A stretch of 64,000 nt of DNA from contig NZ_JABXWT010000001.1 in the NCBI RefSeq assembly GCF_013377785.1, positions 547,523 through 611,522 on the forward strand, in the 5' to 3' direction. The notes beneath the pieces were generated by a model. It made no database searches and was not told the DNA's origin. It was given only the letters and a program-made list of their open reading frames with translations. The stretch comes from Ruegeria haliotis. GTDB lineage: Bacteria; Pseudomonadota; Alphaproteobacteria; Rhodobacterales; Rhodobacteraceae. The translations under genes were made by a program, and so were the position numbers. Below, piece by piece: positions 10,116 through 19,727 of this stretch. Every line of letters starts with the position of its first letter. Position 1 is the first letter of the stretch.

Positions 10116-10152
10116 GGACCCCATGGCACTGGCAGGCAGTACCATGGGGCCC
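10116..10152 (-). terminator. long hairpin downstream of the M10 protease-like gene
   Basis: On the minus strand, GGCCCCATGG followed by TACTG can pair with CAGTGCCATGGGGTCC across a short CCTGC-type loop, about 15 bp in all with one or two wobbles or bulges. It begins 8 nt after the stop of the minus-strand gene at 10160. There is no clear T-run, so it may end transcription inefficiently or protect the 3' end. Confidence 0.5.
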
Positions 10153-10159
10153 GACCAAC

Positions 10160-13099
10160 TCAGATCAGGAAGGAGTCTTCTTCCATCATGTTGGCAAACA
10201 GCAGATCGGGAAGAATTTGATCATCGGGCTCAGCGGCCGCGTCCAAAGGTGAGGCTGGAACGTCGCCAGACGCATGAAGACTGACAAAATCAAAATCATC
10301 CAAGCCCGGCAAACCCGTCGAACGCGCGTATTCAGCAGTATCTTGCGGCAACGCTTTGAATTCCAGCTCATCGGCTGAGGCGTCCCAGTCGAGAGCGTCA
10401 ACACCAACGGAATTGAGGGCGACCTTTTGATTAACCGAGATCGATGGGGCGATTTTTGGAGGAACGGGGCCGATAAACCCACTTTCATCGAGATCGACAC
10501 CGTAGAACGCTTCCACATCGACGGGGTCGGTGAAGTTGACCGCAGTTACAAACTCGCCCTGAGCGTCGAGTGTCCAGTCTGAATAGGTTCCGTCGACGTT
10601 TTTCCACAGCAGCCGATAGCCGTCAGTCGTGTCTTCGACCTGGATCGCTTCCCAACCGGCAAAGCTGTCAGGGCCCCTGAACTCACCGTTCTGGGTGACT
10701 TCGATGCTGCCGTCGATCAGGTACATGCCCCGTGTTGACGAGGCCAGCTCTGTCGAGCCGGTGCTTTCGATCGTCGTGTTGAAATGCCCGACTTCTCCGT
10801 CGTCGTTGAGATCGACGCCATAGAACTCTTCCACATCGATTAGATCGACGAGATTGGTGAAGTTGACAGCGGACACAAACGCGCCCTGAGCGTCGAGCGT
10901 CCAATCCGAATAGGTGCCGTCGGCGCTTTTCCACAGCAAGCGATAGCCGCCATTTGAGTCTTCGACCTGGATTGCTTCCCAACCGGCAAAGCTGTCAGGG
11001 CCCCTGAACTCACCATTCTGGGTGACGTCGATGGTGCCGTTGATCACGTACACGCCACGTGTCGACGAGGCGAGGGAAATGTCGTTGTTCTCGATCGTCG
11101 TGTTGAAATGCCCGACTTCTCCGTCGTCGTTGAGATCGACGTCGTAGAGCGTTTCCACATCGATTAGATCGATGGGGTCGGTGAAGTTGACCGCAGTTAC
11201 AAACGCGCCCTGAGCGTCAAGTGTCCAGTCCGAATAGGTGCCGTCGGCGCTTTTCCACAACAACCGATAGCCGCCATTTGAGGCTTCGACCTGGATCGCT
11301 TCCCAACCGGCAAAGCTGTCAGGGCCCCTGAACTCACCGTTCTGGGTGACTTCGATGCTGCCGTCGATCAGGTACATGCCATGCGTCGATGAGGCCAGGG
11401 TTGTCGAACCGGCGCTTTCGACTGCGGAGACAAAATGTCCGACTACGCCATCGTTGTTGAGATCAGCCCCATAAAATTCTTCGACGTCGACGACATTGGT
11501 AAATTCGGTGGCGGATACAAATTGTCCCAGACTGTTCAATGTCCAGTCCGAATAGGTCCCGTTGCTGTGTTGCCACAACAAGCGATAGCCGCCACCAGAG
11601 GTCTCGGTTTGGATCGCCTCCCAGCCAGCAAATGAGTTTTCCCCTATAACCTGACCATTCATTGTAACAGCGATATTGGATGAACCGCCGTTCAGCACAT
11701 AAATCCCGTGGGCTGCGTGTTGCAGCACGGTGTCCGTCGTGTCGATATCGGAAATCAATGTTGCGGATGTCAATCCTGCCAGATCGTATTGTTGAGCTCC
11801 ATTCAGAAACTGAAACAGTTCAACGTTCGACACGGTAAAAGTGACATATGTCAGGACATTCAGAAACTCGTAGCTGCTACCGTTGTTAATGAACAGATAG
11901 CTGCTTGTCGCACTGATGAACCTTATGGTGTCAATCCCCGAACCACCGTCAAACGATCCGGCATTGTTGTTCACGATAGCGAGGTCGTTTCCTTCATTGC
12001 CGTTTACCGTATCGGCACCAGCCCCATTGGCAACATGAATGGTGTCGTTACCCTGGCCGCCGTTAACGGTGTTGTTGTTGGAGCCGTTGGAAAATGAATA
12101 AATCAGATCGTGGCCACCGTTGCCGTTCAGGACATTCTCTGCGGTATTCCCGGCAATCGTATCGTTGCCAGAGCCACCCGAGGCGTTTTCGATGACGACA
12201 CCGTGCGCAATGGTAAAGCCACCCTGGACCCCATACACATATGAAACACCGCCACCGCCAAGCACGGAGTAATCCAACGAAGCCGGGCGCAGGTCGATCT
12301 GAGCCCCACCGCTGCCGGTATGTCGGATCGTATCAATGCCGCCGGTGTCCCAAATCGCCTGATACCCAACGCCCGACGTGTTGTAGGACGCAAGGTTATA
12401 GCTGTTGGTGCCACCATTGTTTGACGTATTTGCGCCATACATCGCTTGCAGTGCCGCGATGTCCAAAGCACCAAGCCCTGTAGATCCGCCCCATTTCGCA
12501 TCAAGTGGCAGAAGTCCGTTGGCATCGGTCCAACCGTCATTGTAGGACATGACAGTGAAAATACCCTGGTTCAGATTGCCAGCGCCGAATGAATTGAATT
12601 CGGATGTAACGCCATTCATCACCGTGGTGCCAAGACTGGTATCGTGCGGGTGCCCCAGACCTAACGCGTGGCCAAGCTCATGCAGCAATGTCGTGAAGAA
12701 ATACCCGCCAGGATCGCCGTTGCCATTGGAGCCAGCATCCCAATAATCGGTACTGAATGCGCCAATTGAGGGATTCTGACCCGGTCCAGAATGAAAGCCC
12801 AAAAGGTTCGGATTATCGGGATCCAAAACGGAGCCAGGGGCGATCACTTCATAAATGTCTGCGTCTTGCTGATTGAAGACCTCAACAAACTGGATGTTGG
12901 CGACTGCTTCTATCGCTGCAAGGGCAGCCTTGAAGTCAGCCTTGTATTCAGAGGTCCAGTATTGAGTATTGCTAAACTGGTGGAAGTTGTACTTGATCGT
13001 AGTCGTCGTATTCGCGAGGCCGTCGCCATAGGCAACAGTTCCCTGAATTGCGCTGAGTGGGGAGAAAGGAGAAGGGCTTGGGATATTAGATACAGTCAT
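10160..13099 (-). CDS. M10/serralysin-like metalloprotease with RTX and Trp-rich repeats
   Basis: The protein has 979 residues and no signal peptide, as expected for type I (ABC) secretion. The zinc site HELGHALGLGH gives His140, Glu141, His144 and His150, followed by the Met-turn VMSYND (Met184), the metzincin pattern of serralysins. Residues ~308-392 carry RTX-like calcium repeats (GGSGNDTIA, GGQGNDTIH, GNEGNDLAI, GGSGIDTI). Residues ~460-890 are four copies of a 106-109-residue unit (Y-x-DG-x-IEVTQNGEF...SFAGWEAIQ...YRLLWKSADGTYSDWTLDAQG...VDLNDDGEVGHF), resembling the Synechocystis-type Trp-rich C-terminal domain. The acidic C-terminus ends in hydrophobic residues (EEDSFLI). A secreted calcium-dependent protease is likely; the substrate is unknown. 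No transporter genes lie nearby. Confidence 0.85.
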   Translation of the reverse strand: MTVSNIPSPSPFSPLSAIQGTVAYGDGLANTTTTIKYNFHQFSNTQYWTSEYKADFKAALAAIEAVANIQFVEVFNQQDADIYEVIAPGSVLDPDNPNLLGFHSGPGQNPSIGAFSTDYWDAGSNGNGDPGGYFFTTLLHELGHALGLGHPHDTSLGTTVMNGVTSEFNSFGAGNLNQGIFTVMSYNDGWTDANGLLPLDAKWGGSTGLGALDIAALQAMYGANTSNNGGTNSYNLASYNTSGVGYQAIWDTGGIDTIRHTGSGGAQIDLRPASLDYSVLGGGGVSYVYGVQGGFTIAHGVVIENASGGSGNDTIAGNTAENVLNGNGGHDLIYSFSNGSNNNTVNGGQGNDTIHVANGAGADTVNGNEGNDLAIVNNNAGSFDGGSGIDTIRFISATSSYLFINNGSSYEFLNVLTYVTFTVSNVELFQFLNGAQQYDLAGLTSATLISDIDTTDTVLQHAAHGIYVLNGGSSNIAVTMNGQVIGENSFAGWEAIQTETSGGGYRLLWQHSNGTYSDWTLNSLGQFVSATEFTNVVDVEEFYGADLNNDGVVGHFVSAVESAGSTTLASSTHGMYLIDGSIEVTQNGEFRGPDSFAGWEAIQVEASNGGYRLLWKSADGTYSDWTLDAQGAFVTAVNFTDPIDLIDVETLYDVDLNDDGEVGHFNTTIENNDISLASSTRGVYVINGTIDVTQNGEFRGPDSFAGWEAIQVEDSNGGYRLLWKSADGTYSDWTLDAQGAFVSAVNFTNLVDLIDVEEFYGVDLNDDGEVGHFNTTIESTGSTELASSTRGMYLIDGSIEVTQNGEFRGPDSFAGWEAIQVEDTTDGYRLLWKNVDGTYSDWTLDAQGEFVTAVNFTDPVDVEAFYGVDLDESGFIGPVPPKIAPSISVNQKVALNSVGVDALDWDASADELEFKALPQDTAEYARSTGLPGLDDFDFVSLHASGDVPASPLDAAAEPDDQILPDLLFANMMEEDSFLI
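10480..11712 (-). repeat. four tandem ~320-bp coding repeats (Trp-rich units)
   Basis: The codons for SFAGWEAIQ recur with the CCC of the Trp region starting at 10651, 10978, 11302 and 11620, periods of 327, 324 and 318 bp. The three units nearest the 3' end share long identical nucleotide stretches, while the fourth (11390-11712) has diverged. That indicates recent duplication or gene conversion within the gene. Unit ends are approximate. Confidence 0.85.
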
Positions 13100-13435
13100 A
13101 GCTGGGCCTTAAGAGGTATCAACATGAGGTTAATTTCATGCGTAAGTTGTCATTTTTATGGCAGTTTTCCCGCTTTGACGGCGAAAGTGAACACTTTCTT
13201 AAGATGTGTCCAGAGGGTTCTGTTTCATGCGGGCCGAGTGTGATGTGCCCTCAACAACGGTTGCAGATCGTCAGCACCATTCGAGCGATTGCCGTGATTG
13301 TGCAATGAGGGGTTTCCGCCTCGTTAGGTGCGTCAGGGAATGCGTTGCAACCCAAATCAAGGAAAGGATGGCGACGTATCATCACGTAGCCTTGCCAAAG
13401 CCGGATGTTCCGCCGCAGCGTCAAGATTTCAGGGA
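13100..13435. other. intergenic region between the M10 gene and nosX
   Basis: The 336-bp gap lies upstream of the minus-strand M10 gene and downstream of nosX. It should hold the M10 promoter (a T/A-rich stretch near 13120-13210) and the end of the nos transcript. I see no NNR box, no strong terminator and no RNA gene. A 43-codon minus-strand frame (13251-13382) is possible but unsupported. Confidence 0.5.
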
Positions 13436-14338
13436 TTAGATCAACAATTCGAGCTTTGCGTCTGGAAAGTTTCGCAATACGGCGTCCACTTGCTGGTGTG
13501 GAACCAGGCACAGCGCGGTTGACAGGCCGTCGGCGATAACCGCCTGAGGGGCAGATATCGACAGGGTTTTGTGAAAGGGGTTCGAGCCGTTCGGATTCAG
13601 AATGTGGCCCTGTCCGCTCCCAAGCAATGTACCTTCCGGAGCTGAGGTCGCGACCGCTCTGTCGCGAAGACTCAAATGCTTCTGCACGGAACCTTCGGGC
13701 CCGGCCAGACCGACGCGCCATTGGCGTCCGTCCATCCTTTGTCCCATGGCCGCGATTTCGCCCATGTCCACGAGAACATCGTGCAAATCGAACGATCGGA
13801 GCAATGCAGCAATACGGTCGGTGATAGCTCCCTGTGCAATCCCATTCAACGTCAGGGCCGAGACGCCCGGTTGTGGCAATCGAATTGCAGCTGTTTCAAT
13901 GGATACGTTGTGCCACCCGGTCGCTTCTCTGGCTGATCGCACTTCGGATGCGGATGCGCCGGTTGCCAAAGCGTACCACACGGGCTGAATACTTGGGTCG
14001 AACGCTCCATCGGATGCGTCATGCAGGGCTGTGCACAAGCTGAGGACAGTCAACAATTCGGGTGCCGGGGCAAAGAGGTGTCCATCTCGGTTCAACCTGC
14101 TGAGCTCGGATTCAGGACGATACAGGCTAAAGATGCCCTCCAGCCGCGCCACTTCTGTTTCTATGGCGTTGACGATCGGTGCGGCTTGCGCGTCGGTCAA
14201 TCCTTCCAACCGCAGACTGGCCGCAGCACCCAGAGCAGTACCGCGCCACCGGGCAGTGGGTGCCGTGGCCGCGCTTGTGGGCAGGGCTGCACAGGCGGCA
14301 GAGATGGACAAGAAACGACGGCGGGACAAATGGATCAT
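13436..14338 (-). CDS. nosX: NosX, ApbE-family FAD:protein FMN transferase
   Basis: This 300-residue protein has a Tat-type signal (SRRRFLSISAACAALPTSAA). The ApbE fold attaches FMN covalently to a Thr of exported flavoproteins, here the periplasmic FMN-binding domain of NosR. Family segments are seen: ARLEGIFSLYRPESELSRLNRDG near residue 70, LNGIAQGAITDRI in the middle, and MGEIAAMG. It is the last gene of nosCRZDFYLX and overlaps nosL by 4 bp. Confidence 0.9.
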   Translation of the reverse strand: MIHLSRRRFLSISAACAALPTSAATAPTARWRGTALGAAASLRLEGLTDAQAAPIVNAIETEVARLEGIFSLYRPESELSRLNRDGHLFAPAPELLTVLSLCTALHDASDGAFDPSIQPVWYALATGASASEVRSAREATGWHNVSIETAAIRLPQPGVSALTLNGIAQGAITDRIAALLRSFDLHDVLVDMGEIAAMGQRMDGRQWRVGLAGPEGSVQKHLSLRDRAVATSAPEGTLLGSGQGHILNPNGSNPFHKTLSISAPQAVIADGLSTALCLVPHQQVDAVLRNFPDAKLELLI

Positions 14339-14850
14339 GCGGGTGTCTCCAGTATCAGGTCCAGATTGACGGGTCCCAACACTTCGGTATCCGGGATGTC
14401 ATTCAAGGGCAGCGCCGCGCCGCCATATCTAAGGATGAATGCTTCGGCATCCTCTGGGTCGGCAAAAGGGACAACCTCACGCGCACCCATGCCGCCCGCC
14501 ACATCAGCGCCCACGACAAAGGTCGCACTATCCGCTGCGATCCAGTTTGAGATGCCAGGCTGCCGCCAGTTGGGTGCGACCCCCATGTCGCTGACATACA
14601 CGGCAGTGATCTTGGCGTCGCGCTCGGGGCTTTTCAGATACGCCACCATGTCGCGTACCTGTGCAAAGAACAGCGGCGTGGGGTAGCCTTCCAGATGGAT
14701 CTGCCCTTTGGGGCCGCCATGCTCGGCGATGTTCATCTGGCAGAAAAAGCTGAGCGCATCGGGCGTCAGATCTATCGGATCGGGGGCGGCCACTTGTTCT
14801 TCTTTGCAGGCGGCCAGCGCCAGCAGGGCGATCAGGGCGAGGCGCTTCAT
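14335..14850 (-). CDS. nosL: NosL, copper-binding outer-membrane/periplasmic lipoprotein
   Basis: I start at the ATG giving MKRLALIALLALAACKEE, because it yields a lipoprotein signal with lipobox LAAC (Cys15) and overlaps nosY by 4 bp. A longer frame reaching 14931 would intrude into nosY. The 171-residue protein has the NosL pattern C-x-M with a nearby His-Gly (FFCQMNIAEHGGPKGQI), which binds Cu(I) and delivers copper for assembly of the CuZ centre of NosZ. Confidence 0.92.
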   Translation of the reverse strand: MKRLALIALLALAACKEEQVAAPDPIDLTPDALSFFCQMNIAEHGGPKGQIHLEGYPTPLFFAQVRDMVAYLKSPERDAKITAVYVSDMGVAPNWRQPGISNWIAADSATFVVGADVAGGMGAREVVPFADPEDAEAFILRYGGAALPLNDIPDTEVLGPVNLDLILETPA

Positions 14851-15668
14851 GGCTCGACCCTCCGGAATGCGGCGCGGGCAAGGAGGAATCCCAGCACTGG
14901 CCATATTAGCAACGAGGCTGGCGCTGCCCAAACGGGCAGGGCTTGCGCGGCGCCGGTCATGCCTGACGCCATCGCTACGCCTTCAGTGGCGGCAATGTTC
15001 CACAGACGGAATGCGTCGGCCGGGTTGGCCACCATCACCCATGGAAAGACGGATTGGGTGAAGGTGCCGCCTTCATCCATGACGACGGCCCCCAACAGGC
15101 CCAAATCATAGAGGACGACAAAGATCAGCCAAAGCCCGGCCGACAGACCTGCCGCTGCCGTGGCGCCCCGCGCCAACGCAGACAGCAGGTATCCCAACGC
15201 CAGGAACACGGCGCCCAGCAGAACAGAGGTAAGGATCAGGCGTACCAGCGCCATCAGGCTCTCCGGGCCTGCGCCACCGAACCACACGGCCACGGCCCCG
15301 GCTGTGCCGAAACCGATGGTCATAGCAAAGGCCAGCGCGGCAAGGTGGGCGGTGAATTTACCCAACAGGATTTCTCCGCGTCCGGCAGGGTAAGACAGCA
15401 AAAGGGAAAGACTGCCCCGGTCCACGTCACCTGCAATGGCGTCGAAGGCGATCATCAGTGCCAGAAGGGGCGCGAGGTACACCGACAGCGTGGTCATCGA
15501 GGCGACCGAAACAGTCAGCATGTCAACGCCCAGTGTTCCCGTTGGCGCGCTGCCCGCAAAAGTCAGGGCCAGCGCGAACAGCACCATGATAAGTGTCGCG
15601 ACCAGCAGCCAGCGATTGCGGCGCAGGATCAGCATCTCGGTGCGGGTAATGGCGAGGAAGCGGGTCAT
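14847..15668 (-). CDS. nosY: NosY, ABC transporter permease for NosZ maturation
   Basis: The protein has 273 residues with about six membrane segments and starts MTRFLAITRTEMLILRRNRW, the cytoplasmic coupling helix typical of this ABC-2-type permease. With NosF and NosD it forms the NosDFY complex needed to build the CuZ site. It overlaps nosF (15665-15668) and nosL by 4 bp each. Confidence 0.93.
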   Translation of the reverse strand: MTRFLAITRTEMLILRRNRWLLVATLIMVLFALALTFAGSAPTGTLGVDMLTVSVASMTTLSVYLAPLLALMIAFDAIAGDVDRGSLSLLLSYPAGRGEILLGKFTAHLAALAFAMTIGFGTAGAVAVWFGGAGPESLMALVRLILTSVLLGAVFLALGYLLSALARGATAAAGLSAGLWLIFVVLYDLGLLGAVVMDEGGTFTQSVFPWVMVANPADAFRLWNIAATEGVAMASGMTGAAQALPVWAAPASLLIWPVLGFLLARAAFRRVEP

Positions 15669-16558
15669 TGCAAATCCTCCTGAGCGTAATGGCGATACAG
15701 GTCTTCCAGCTTGGGCGGTGTCATTTCCACATCCGCCACCGCGTCGCCCATGCCGGCGATACGGCGCAGGGCTTCCATCTTGTCCTCCGGTGAACAGAGC
15801 AATTCGACCGACGCGCCGTTAATACGATTGCCACCCAGTTCAGCGGCCAATGCGTCCGCGTTGTCGCTGGCGCGCACCCGCAATCGGATTGGCAGGCCGG
15901 CCAAGGCCGACAGGTTGTTCAATGTGTCGTCGGCAACCATTTGCCCCTTGCGCATGATCGCGATGCGATCCGTGCGGGCCTCAACCTCGGTCAGCGCGTG
16001 AGAGGCGATTAGAACGGCCGTGCCCTGCGCCGCCAGTTCATCAATGATGGCGTAGAGATCCTGCCGCGAGATCGGGTCCAAGCCCGATGTGGGCTCATCC
16101 AACAGCGCCACTTTCGGTTGACCCAGCAGAACTTGCGCCAGACCCAGACGTTGCCGCATCCCCTTGGAATAGGTTCCGATCCGGCGGTCCAGCGCGTCGC
16201 TGAGGCCAACGCGGTCCAACAGGCCGGGCACGTTGGCATTGGAGCCCGACAATTGCGCAAACAATGCCAACTGCTCCCGCCCGGTCAGGGCCGGGTGGAA
16301 TGAGACCGCCTCGGGCAAATAGGCCGTATCCCGCCGCGCCTGAGCGCTGCCGGGGGTCGCTGTACCAATTCGAATGGCTCCGCCCTCAATCGGGATCAAG
16401 CCAAGAATGGATTTGATCAGGGTGGACTTGCCCGCGCCGTTATGGCCCAGCAGCGCAACGCGCTGACCAGGGGTTAGGGACAGGGTAACATCATCAAGAA
16501 CGCGGGTTTTTCCGCGATCCTTGCAGACGTGGTCAATCGTCAGGGCCTTATCCGTCAT
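15665..16558 (-). CDS. nosF: NosF, ABC transporter ATPase for NosZ maturation
   Basis: This 297-residue ATPase has Walker [16 protein letters not shown] (~34-48), the variant signature YSKGMRQRLGLAQ, and Walker B VALLDEPTSGLDP with an H-loop (IASHAL). It energises the NosDFY complex. It overlaps nosY by 4 bp and nosD by 11 bp. Confidence 0.93.
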   Translation of the reverse strand: MTDKALTIDHVCKDRGKTRVLDDVTLSLTPGQRVALLGHNGAGKSTLIKSILGLIPIEGGAIRIGTATPGSAQARRDTAYLPEAVSFHPALTGREQLALFAQLSGSNANVPGLLDRVGLSDALDRRIGTYSKGMRQRLGLAQVLLGQPKVALLDEPTSGLDPISRQDLYAIIDELAAQGTAVLIASHALTEVEARTDRIAIMRKGQMVADDTLNNLSALAGLPIRLRVRASDNADALAAELGGNRINGASVELLCSPEDKMEALRRIAGMGDAVADVEMTPPKLEDLYRHYAQEDLQ

Positions 16559-17804
16559 GAGGCACCTTTTTCATAGCTGGGGGTTCAGGGGCATTCGTCA
16601 GTGGGTTGCTGTCGATCACGCCGCCCGGCAGCAAGGCCGGGAAAGCGGATTGCGACCAGCGCACCAGCTGCACGGCAGGAGAGCCGAGCAACAATTTGGC
16701 TGAGGGTTGGGTCCACAGCACATGGTCCATACTGTCATTGGGCCGATAGGGGGCATCGGCGATGCCATCGCCATCCACGTCCAGGGCGGCAAAATCGGAC
16801 CAGTAATTGCCGCGCCCGTCTTCGGACCACTCGACCCATTTGGTCGAGACGTATTTGACTTGCGTCCGGTTGCCGACAAAGGCGTTGCCAACGATGCGGT
16901 TACGTTCGGACCCAGCGGTGAAATGGATGCCGATGCCGCAACCCTGGAACCAGTTGTCGGTGAATTCGTTCTTGTTGGAATTATAGAGGAAGGTGCATTT
17001 TTCCTTGGCACCTTTCACCACATTGCCGGTGATGACACTTTTGTTGGCGTAGTTCATCATCACGCCATGTTCGCGGTCGTTGATCGAGACGTTGTTTGCA
17101 ACTCTCACATTGGTCGAAAACATCACCGCATAGCCCAGATCGTTACCGATCGAGACATTGTCGCTGACCACGGAATCATCGGCATACATGTAATGCACCG
17201 CAAAGCGCAGATCGCGGAACCGGTTGCCAGTGAACGTGTTCTTCTTGGACGAATTCACAAAGACCCCGTCGCGCCCGTACCGGATGTCATTGTCTTCAAC
17301 CACAGCACCCGGCGCGTTCCAGACATAGACGCCATTGCCCCGGTCATTCATTCGCCGGTCCTGACGCCCTTCGATCCGGTTGCCACGCACGATACTGTCT
17401 TTGGCGCCGTGAATGTCAACGCCATAGAGGTTACCCAACAGTACGTTATCCTCGACCACCGGCGCTTTGGCCGTTTTGGTCAGTTGGATACCGCTGTCGA
17501 TCCCGTCATGGCTTGAGCCCGAGCCGATCACCTTCAGACCGCGCACGGTTACACCCGGTCCGGTCACGGTGATGACGCTGCCCGCGCCTTGTCCGTCAAT
17601 GGTGGCTTGTCCCAACCCGTCAATGGTGACGGGCCGGTCCAGAACCAGAGTTTCGGTGTAAACACCGGGGCTCAGGCGAAGGGTATCTCCATCCGCCGCC
17701 TGCGCCAGTATTTCATTGATGGCCCCCGCTCGGTTGGGCACATCCCAATCCGCCGCCCAAAGAGGCGAGCCGAGCAGGAGCGGTATGAGCAGGGGCCAAC
17801 GCAT
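16548..17804 (-). CDS. nosD: NosD, periplasmic right-handed beta-helix copper-maturation protein
   Basis: The protein has 418 residues with a short signal peptide (MRWPLLIPLLLGSPLWA). It is built from repeating N-x-V/I-x-G-N turns (for example VEDNVLLGNLYG, IVRGNRIEGR, FTGNRFRDL, VVSDNVSIGNDLG), the right-handed parallel beta-helix of CASH/NosD proteins. It binds copper-loaded NosL and hands copper to NosZ. It lies between nosF and nosZ with only 3 bp to the nosZ stop. Confidence 0.92.
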   Translation of the reverse strand: MRWPLLIPLLLGSPLWAADWDVPNRAGAINEILAQAADGDTLRLSPGVYTETLVLDRPVTIDGLGQATIDGQGAGSVITVTGPGVTVRGLKVIGSGSSHDGIDSGIQLTKTAKAPVVEDNVLLGNLYGVDIHGAKDSIVRGNRIEGRQDRRMNDRGNGVYVWNAPGAVVEDNDIRYGRDGVFVNSSKKNTFTGNRFRDLRFAVHYMYADDSVVSDNVSIGNDLGYAVMFSTNVRVANNVSINDREHGVMMNYANKSVITGNVVKGAKEKCTFLYNSNKNEFTDNWFQGCGIGIHFTAGSERNRIVGNAFVGNRTQVKYVSTKWVEWSEDGRGNYWSDFAALDVDGDGIADAPYRPNDSMDHVLWTQPSAKLLLGSPAVQLVRWSQSAFPALLPGGVIDSNPLTNAPEPPAMKKVPHDG

Positions 17805-17807
17805 CGC

Positions 17808-19715
17808 TTATGCTCCCTGCGGCTCGACCAGCATCCGGCCGCGCATTTCCATGTGCAGCGCGTGGCAGAACCACTGGCAATAGAACCAGTGCACGCCTGG
17901 ACGGTCGGCAGTAAAGGTGACCGAGGCGGTCGCCTGCGGCGCGACTTCCATCGCAACGCCGTAGTTACCCAGACAGAAGCCGTGGGTCACGTCGTCCACG
18001 TCATCGAGGTTGGTGACGTAGACCGTCACCTCGTCTCCCTGTTTGACGGTGAACTTCTCAAGGCTGAAGGTCGGTGCCTGCGATGTCATGTAGACCCGCA
18101 CCTTGTTGCCGTCGCGGATCGGTTCCTCGGCGCCATCCTCTAGGTCAATACCATCGGCCTCGGCCTGTTTGCGGGCGTCTTCCCAAGTGATATCGTTACG
18201 ATCCCAGATGTTGACCGGGTTGACGATATCGCGACGAACCATGATCGAGTCATGCGGCTCGGCGAAGGTCGGGCCGTCGTGAACCACCTTCATCTCGTTG
18301 GTCGAGATGTCGATCAGCTGCTCGTTCTCAGGCTTCAGCGGACCTGTGTTCAGGAACCGGTCTTTCGAGAACTTGTTCATCGAAATCAGCCACTTGCCGT
18401 CGGCCTCTTTGGTTTCACCCATGGTGGTCGAGTTGTGACCCGGTTGATAATGCACATCGACCTTCGAGATAATCGGGTCCACATCGGCGCCACCGTAAGC
18501 CTCGATAGCCTTGTCGATGTTCCACTTTACGATCTGACTGTCGAGGAACAGCGTGGTGAACGCGTTGCCTTGACCGTCATAGGCGGTGTGAAGCGGGCCA
18601 AGACCCAACTGCGGTTCACCCACAATGCACGACCTTGGGTCAGCATCGCTTTCGAACAGGGCGTCCAGCTTGGTGACGTCCATGATCGACACGGTCGGCG
18701 ACAGTTTACCGTTGATGCAGACGTGTTTGCCGTCTGGCGCGGTGTTGATGCCGTGCGGCGAGTTCGGGATCGGGATGTAACGGGTGTACTTCTTGTTCTG
18801 ACCCTTACGCCCGTCCAGAACCTTGACGCCTTTCAGCTCCTGATAGTCACCGGCCTCGATACCTGCTTCGATTTCCGCAAGGTTGAAGACAACGACATGG
18901 TCCAGTTCGTTCTCGGTCATCTCGGCCAAGTTCATACCCATTTCCGAGTTGTACGAGGTCGAATAGGCGTATTTGCCCTGATAGTCGCAGTCAGTATTGT
19001 CGAGGTTACCCGACACCATTACCTGCCACGCCACTTCCATGGTGTCGCCGTCCAGCGCGGTGAAGATGTTCACGTATTGCGACGGGTCGTCCAGCACTGT
19101 GCCGTCATTGACCAACGGCGTTTCATCCTCACCATTGGCAAAGACATAACCGGTGCGTGGGAATTTCTGCGGACGCAGACCGTGGATCGCCTTGGCGTTG
19201 GGGATCTCGGTGATCTTGTCGCATTTCATCACATCGCAACGCACGCGTGCGACGCGGGTGTTGGCCTTGTCGTTCATGAACAGATAGCGGCCGTCATAGG
19301 TGCCGTCCGTGAACGACATATGCGGGTGGTGAAGGTCACCGTTATCATAGGTTTTCATGCCGCGCTTGGCGAGGAATTCCTTGGTTTCAGGCAGCAGACC
19401 ATCGGTCATGATCTTCAGCGATTCATTGGTCTGGCCCCAACCGGTGGCCGAGCAGCGGTTGAACACCGGAATCCGCATCAGTTCGCGCATGGACGGGAAG
19501 CCCAGAATGCGCAATTCGCCGGTCTGACCCGAGGACCAGAAGCCATAGTATTCGTCCAGCTCACCGGGCTCCAGATTGGCATTGGCGGCAGCGCTGGCTT
19601 CCTTTGCGGTCATCAGGGTTGAACCCAGACCGGTCCCGGCCAGCACAGCGCCGGTTGCGGTTGCACCCAGCATGCCACGGCGTGTGACGTTCAGTTTCTT
19701 GTCATGTTCCGACAT
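17808..19715 (-). CDS. nosZ: nitrous-oxide reductase
   Basis: This 635-residue clade I (Tat-exported) enzyme has the signal [17 protein letters not shown]. It reduces N2O to N2 in the periplasm. The N-terminal seven-bladed propeller carries the CuZ histidines (LHHPHMSF near residue 130, and others). The C-terminal cupredoxin has the CuA ligands Cys613, Cys617, His621 and Met624 in [12 protein letters not shown]. Length and motifs are complete, so it should be functional. It follows nosR by 12 bp with a good Shine-Dalgarno (GGAGAAAC). Confidence 0.97.
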   Translation of the reverse strand: MSEHDKKLNVTRRGMLGATATGAVLAGTGLGSTLMTAKEASAAANANLEPGELDEYYGFWSSGQTGELRILGFPSMRELMRIPVFNRCSATGWGQTNESLKIMTDGLLPETKEFLAKRGMKTYDNGDLHHPHMSFTDGTYDGRYLFMNDKANTRVARVRCDVMKCDKITEIPNAKAIHGLRPQKFPRTGYVFANGEDETPLVNDGTVLDDPSQYVNIFTALDGDTMEVAWQVMVSGNLDNTDCDYQGKYAYSTSYNSEMGMNLAEMTENELDHVVVFNLAEIEAGIEAGDYQELKGVKVLDGRKGQNKKYTRYIPIPNSPHGINTAPDGKHVCINGKLSPTVSIMDVTKLDALFESDADPRSCIVGEPQLGLGPLHTAYDGQGNAFTTLFLDSQIVKWNIDKAIEAYGGADVDPIISKVDVHYQPGHNSTTMGETKEADGKWLISMNKFSKDRFLNTGPLKPENEQLIDISTNEMKVVHDGPTFAEPHDSIMVRRDIVNPVNIWDRNDITWEDARKQAEADGIDLEDGAEEPIRDGNKVRVYMTSQAPTFSLEKFTVKQGDEVTVYVTNLDDVDDVTHGFCLGNYGVAMEVAPQATASVTFTADRPGVHWFYCQWFCHALHMEMRGRMLVEPQGA

Positions 19716-19727
19716 GATGTTTCTCCT

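Noticed and set aside
13251..13382. A 43-codon minus-strand frame starting MIRRHPFLDLGCNAF after nosX
   Set aside because: Its ribosome site is weak (AAGG) and I recognise no family. It overlaps only intergenic sequence, so it could be real, but there is no support beyond an open frame.
18252..19622. Long plus-strand frame (456 codons) opposite nosZ
   Set aside because: It is the antisense shadow of nosZ, with no start signal and no recognisable family, typical of high-GC codon bias.
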